From DASRWI01 sp035654655 (lineage in GTDB: Bacteria; Bacteroidota; Ignavibacteria; Ignavibacteriales; Ignavibacteriaceae), in the NCBI GenBank assembly GCA_035654655.1, contig DASRWI010000043.1, positions 1 through 64,000 on the forward strand: 64,000 nt of DNA, written 5' to 3'. Position 1 is the first letter of the stretch, and the number at the start of each line of letters is the position of its first letter. Positions 63,080 to 64,000 of this stretch are shown here, piece by piece. The notes under the pieces are model-generated. The model made no database searches. It was not told where the DNA came from and saw only the letters and a program-made list of their open reading frames with translations. The translations under genes were made by a program, and so were the position numbers.

Positions 63080-64000
63080 TTATAAATTTAACATTGGGAT
63101 TTTTATTCCCATATTGTTAGCATTGTTAATAGCTCTATCATAACCTGCATCGGCATGGCGCATTATGCCCATTCCGGGGTCATAAGTTAAAACTCTTTGT
63201 AGTCTTTCATCTGCTTCCGAAGTACCATCGGCAACCACAACCATTCCGGCGTGTATAGATTTACCAATTCCGACTCCTCCTCCGTGATGTACTGATACCC
63301 AGCTCGCTCCACCGATTGCATTTAGCAATGCATTGAGTATCGGCCAGTCAGCTATAGCATCACTTCCATCCTTCATTGCTTCAGTTTCCCTGTTTGGAGA
63401 TGCTACTGAACCGCAATCCAAATGGTCTCTTCCAATTACTATTGGTGCCTTAATCTTTCCTTCTCTTACAAGTTTGTTAAAGATTAATCCCATCTTAGCT
63501 CGCTCACCATAACCTAACCAGCAGATACGTGCAGGTAAACCCTGGAAGTGAACTTTCTTTTGAGCCAAATCAATCCAGTTGATTAAGGATTTATTTTCAG
63601 GAAAAGCTTCTCGTATTGCCTGGTCAGTTACATAAATATCTTCAGGGTCACCGGATAATGCAGCCCATCTGAATGGACCTTTACCATCGCAGAATAATGG
63701 ACGGATAAATTCAGGTACAAATCCCGGAATATCAAAAGCATTGGCTACCCCATTCTCTTTTGCTTCACCGCGAATATTATTGCCGTAATCAAATGAAACT
63801 GCTCCAAGCTTTTGCATTTCAAGCATTGCCTTCATATGAGCTACAATAGTTTTTCTTGCAAGCCTTATGTATTCATCGGGATTATTTTTTCTTAATTCCA
63901 ATGCCTGTTCAAATGACATTCCCATTGGTACATAACCATTTAAAACATCGTGTGCAGATGTTTGGTCTGTAAGAACATCAGGAATAACATTTTTCTTAAT
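63080..64000 (-). CDS. hutU: Urocanate hydratase, C-terminal part (runs off the window)
   Basis: The frame stays open to the window edge, with the upstream residues DVLTDQTSAHDVLNGYVPMG before the first ATG at 63925, so the true start is outside. At least 306 residues are visible. Family motifs are ICWLGYGERAKMGLIFN, RDHLDCGSVASPNRETEAM (catalytic-loop Cys) and HHGGGVGIGKSIHAGMVVVA. The enzyme uses NAD to hydrate urocanate in histidine degradation. No other hut gene is in view. Confidence 0.9.
   Translation of the reverse strand: MKKNVIPDVLTDQTSAHDVLNGYVPMGMSFEQALELRKNNPDEYIRLARKTIVAHMKAMLEMQKLGAVSFDYGNNIRGEAKENGVANAFDIPGFVPEFIRPLFCDGKGPFRWAALSGDPEDIYVTDQAIREAFPENKSLINWIDLAQKKVHFQGLPARICWLGYGERAKMGLIFNKLVREGKIKAPIVIGRDHLDCGSVASPNRETEAMKDGSDAIADWPILNALLNAIGGASWVSVHHGGGVGIGKSIHAGMVVVADGTSEADERLQRVLTYDPGMGIMRHADAGYDRAINNANNMGIKIPMLNL

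Noticed and set aside
1..64000. CRISPR array or cas genes
   Set aside because: No regularly spaced direct repeats of CRISPR length and no Cas-like protein were seen.

Overview
The window comes from a low-GC bacterium that is most likely a member of the Ignavibacteria (Ignavibacteriota/Chlorobi group). Two secreted proteins end in the type IX secretion sorting domain with the NYPNPFN signature typical of this group. A DUF5723-type outer-membrane protein, LptF/LptG and a tmRNA with a GEYNYALAA-type tag are also present. The assignment rests on sequence style, not on a phylogeny.

Two compartments meet at the tmRNA gene (ssrA, minus strand, 32205 to 31853). Positions 1 to about 31850 look like one integrated element. 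A tyrosine integrase (31658 to 30381) lies against the 3' end of ssrA with an excisionase-like protein behind it. The replication module is a CHC2/TOPRIM/D5-type primase-helicase (20088 to 17521) with iteron-like repeats beside it (17316-17518, with a second repeat cluster near 16.5-16.8 kb). A phage-style operon (11287-15507) encodes a COOH-NH2 amidoligase, a zinc-ribbon protein, a class II glutamine amidotransferase, an RHH protein, a Gam/Gp157-like protein and DUF932. No capsid, terminase or conjugation genes are visible, and the far end of the element lies outside the window.

The element carries two conflict-type loci near the left edge. The first is a three-gene ABC-3C system (598-4032: nuclease-domain protein, middle component, zinc-hook ATPase), preceded by a small gene split by a poly-A frameshift. 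The second is a six-gene minus-strand operon (9450 to 4082) in which an AAA ATPase/HNH pair of the Septu (PtuA/PtuB) kind is coupled to an MfnB-like furan synthase homologue, a SpeD-like pyruvoyl decarboxylase homologue, a DUF3326 protein and an unrecognised protein. I know of no described system with this composition, and it is the strongest candidate here for something new. A second unusual feature lies at 23293-25177: two tandem units, each a structured non-coding element, a DUF1281/YubB-ferredoxin-like gene, and a second structured element with a potential pseudoknot. Between 9.7 and 11.2 kb lie decayed genes. Two membrane-protein genes (28420-30028) sit between two copies of the excisionase/integrase junction.

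From 32.2 kb on, the content is ordinary chromosome, mostly minus strand: cobalamin adenosyltransferase, YgfZ, a class II aldolase, a Gfo/Idh/MocA oxidoreductase, MetF, a penicillin acylase homologue, an aminotransferase, an orphan histidine kinase, NadA, AroB-AroK, a PpiD/SurA-like foldase, an M20 dipeptidase, LptF-LptG, envelope proteins, a TPR lipoprotein, a T9SS esterase, SerA and a partial urocanate hydratase. Several perfect hairpins with T-tracts separate these units. A MITE-like inverted-repeat element lies at 43226-43508.
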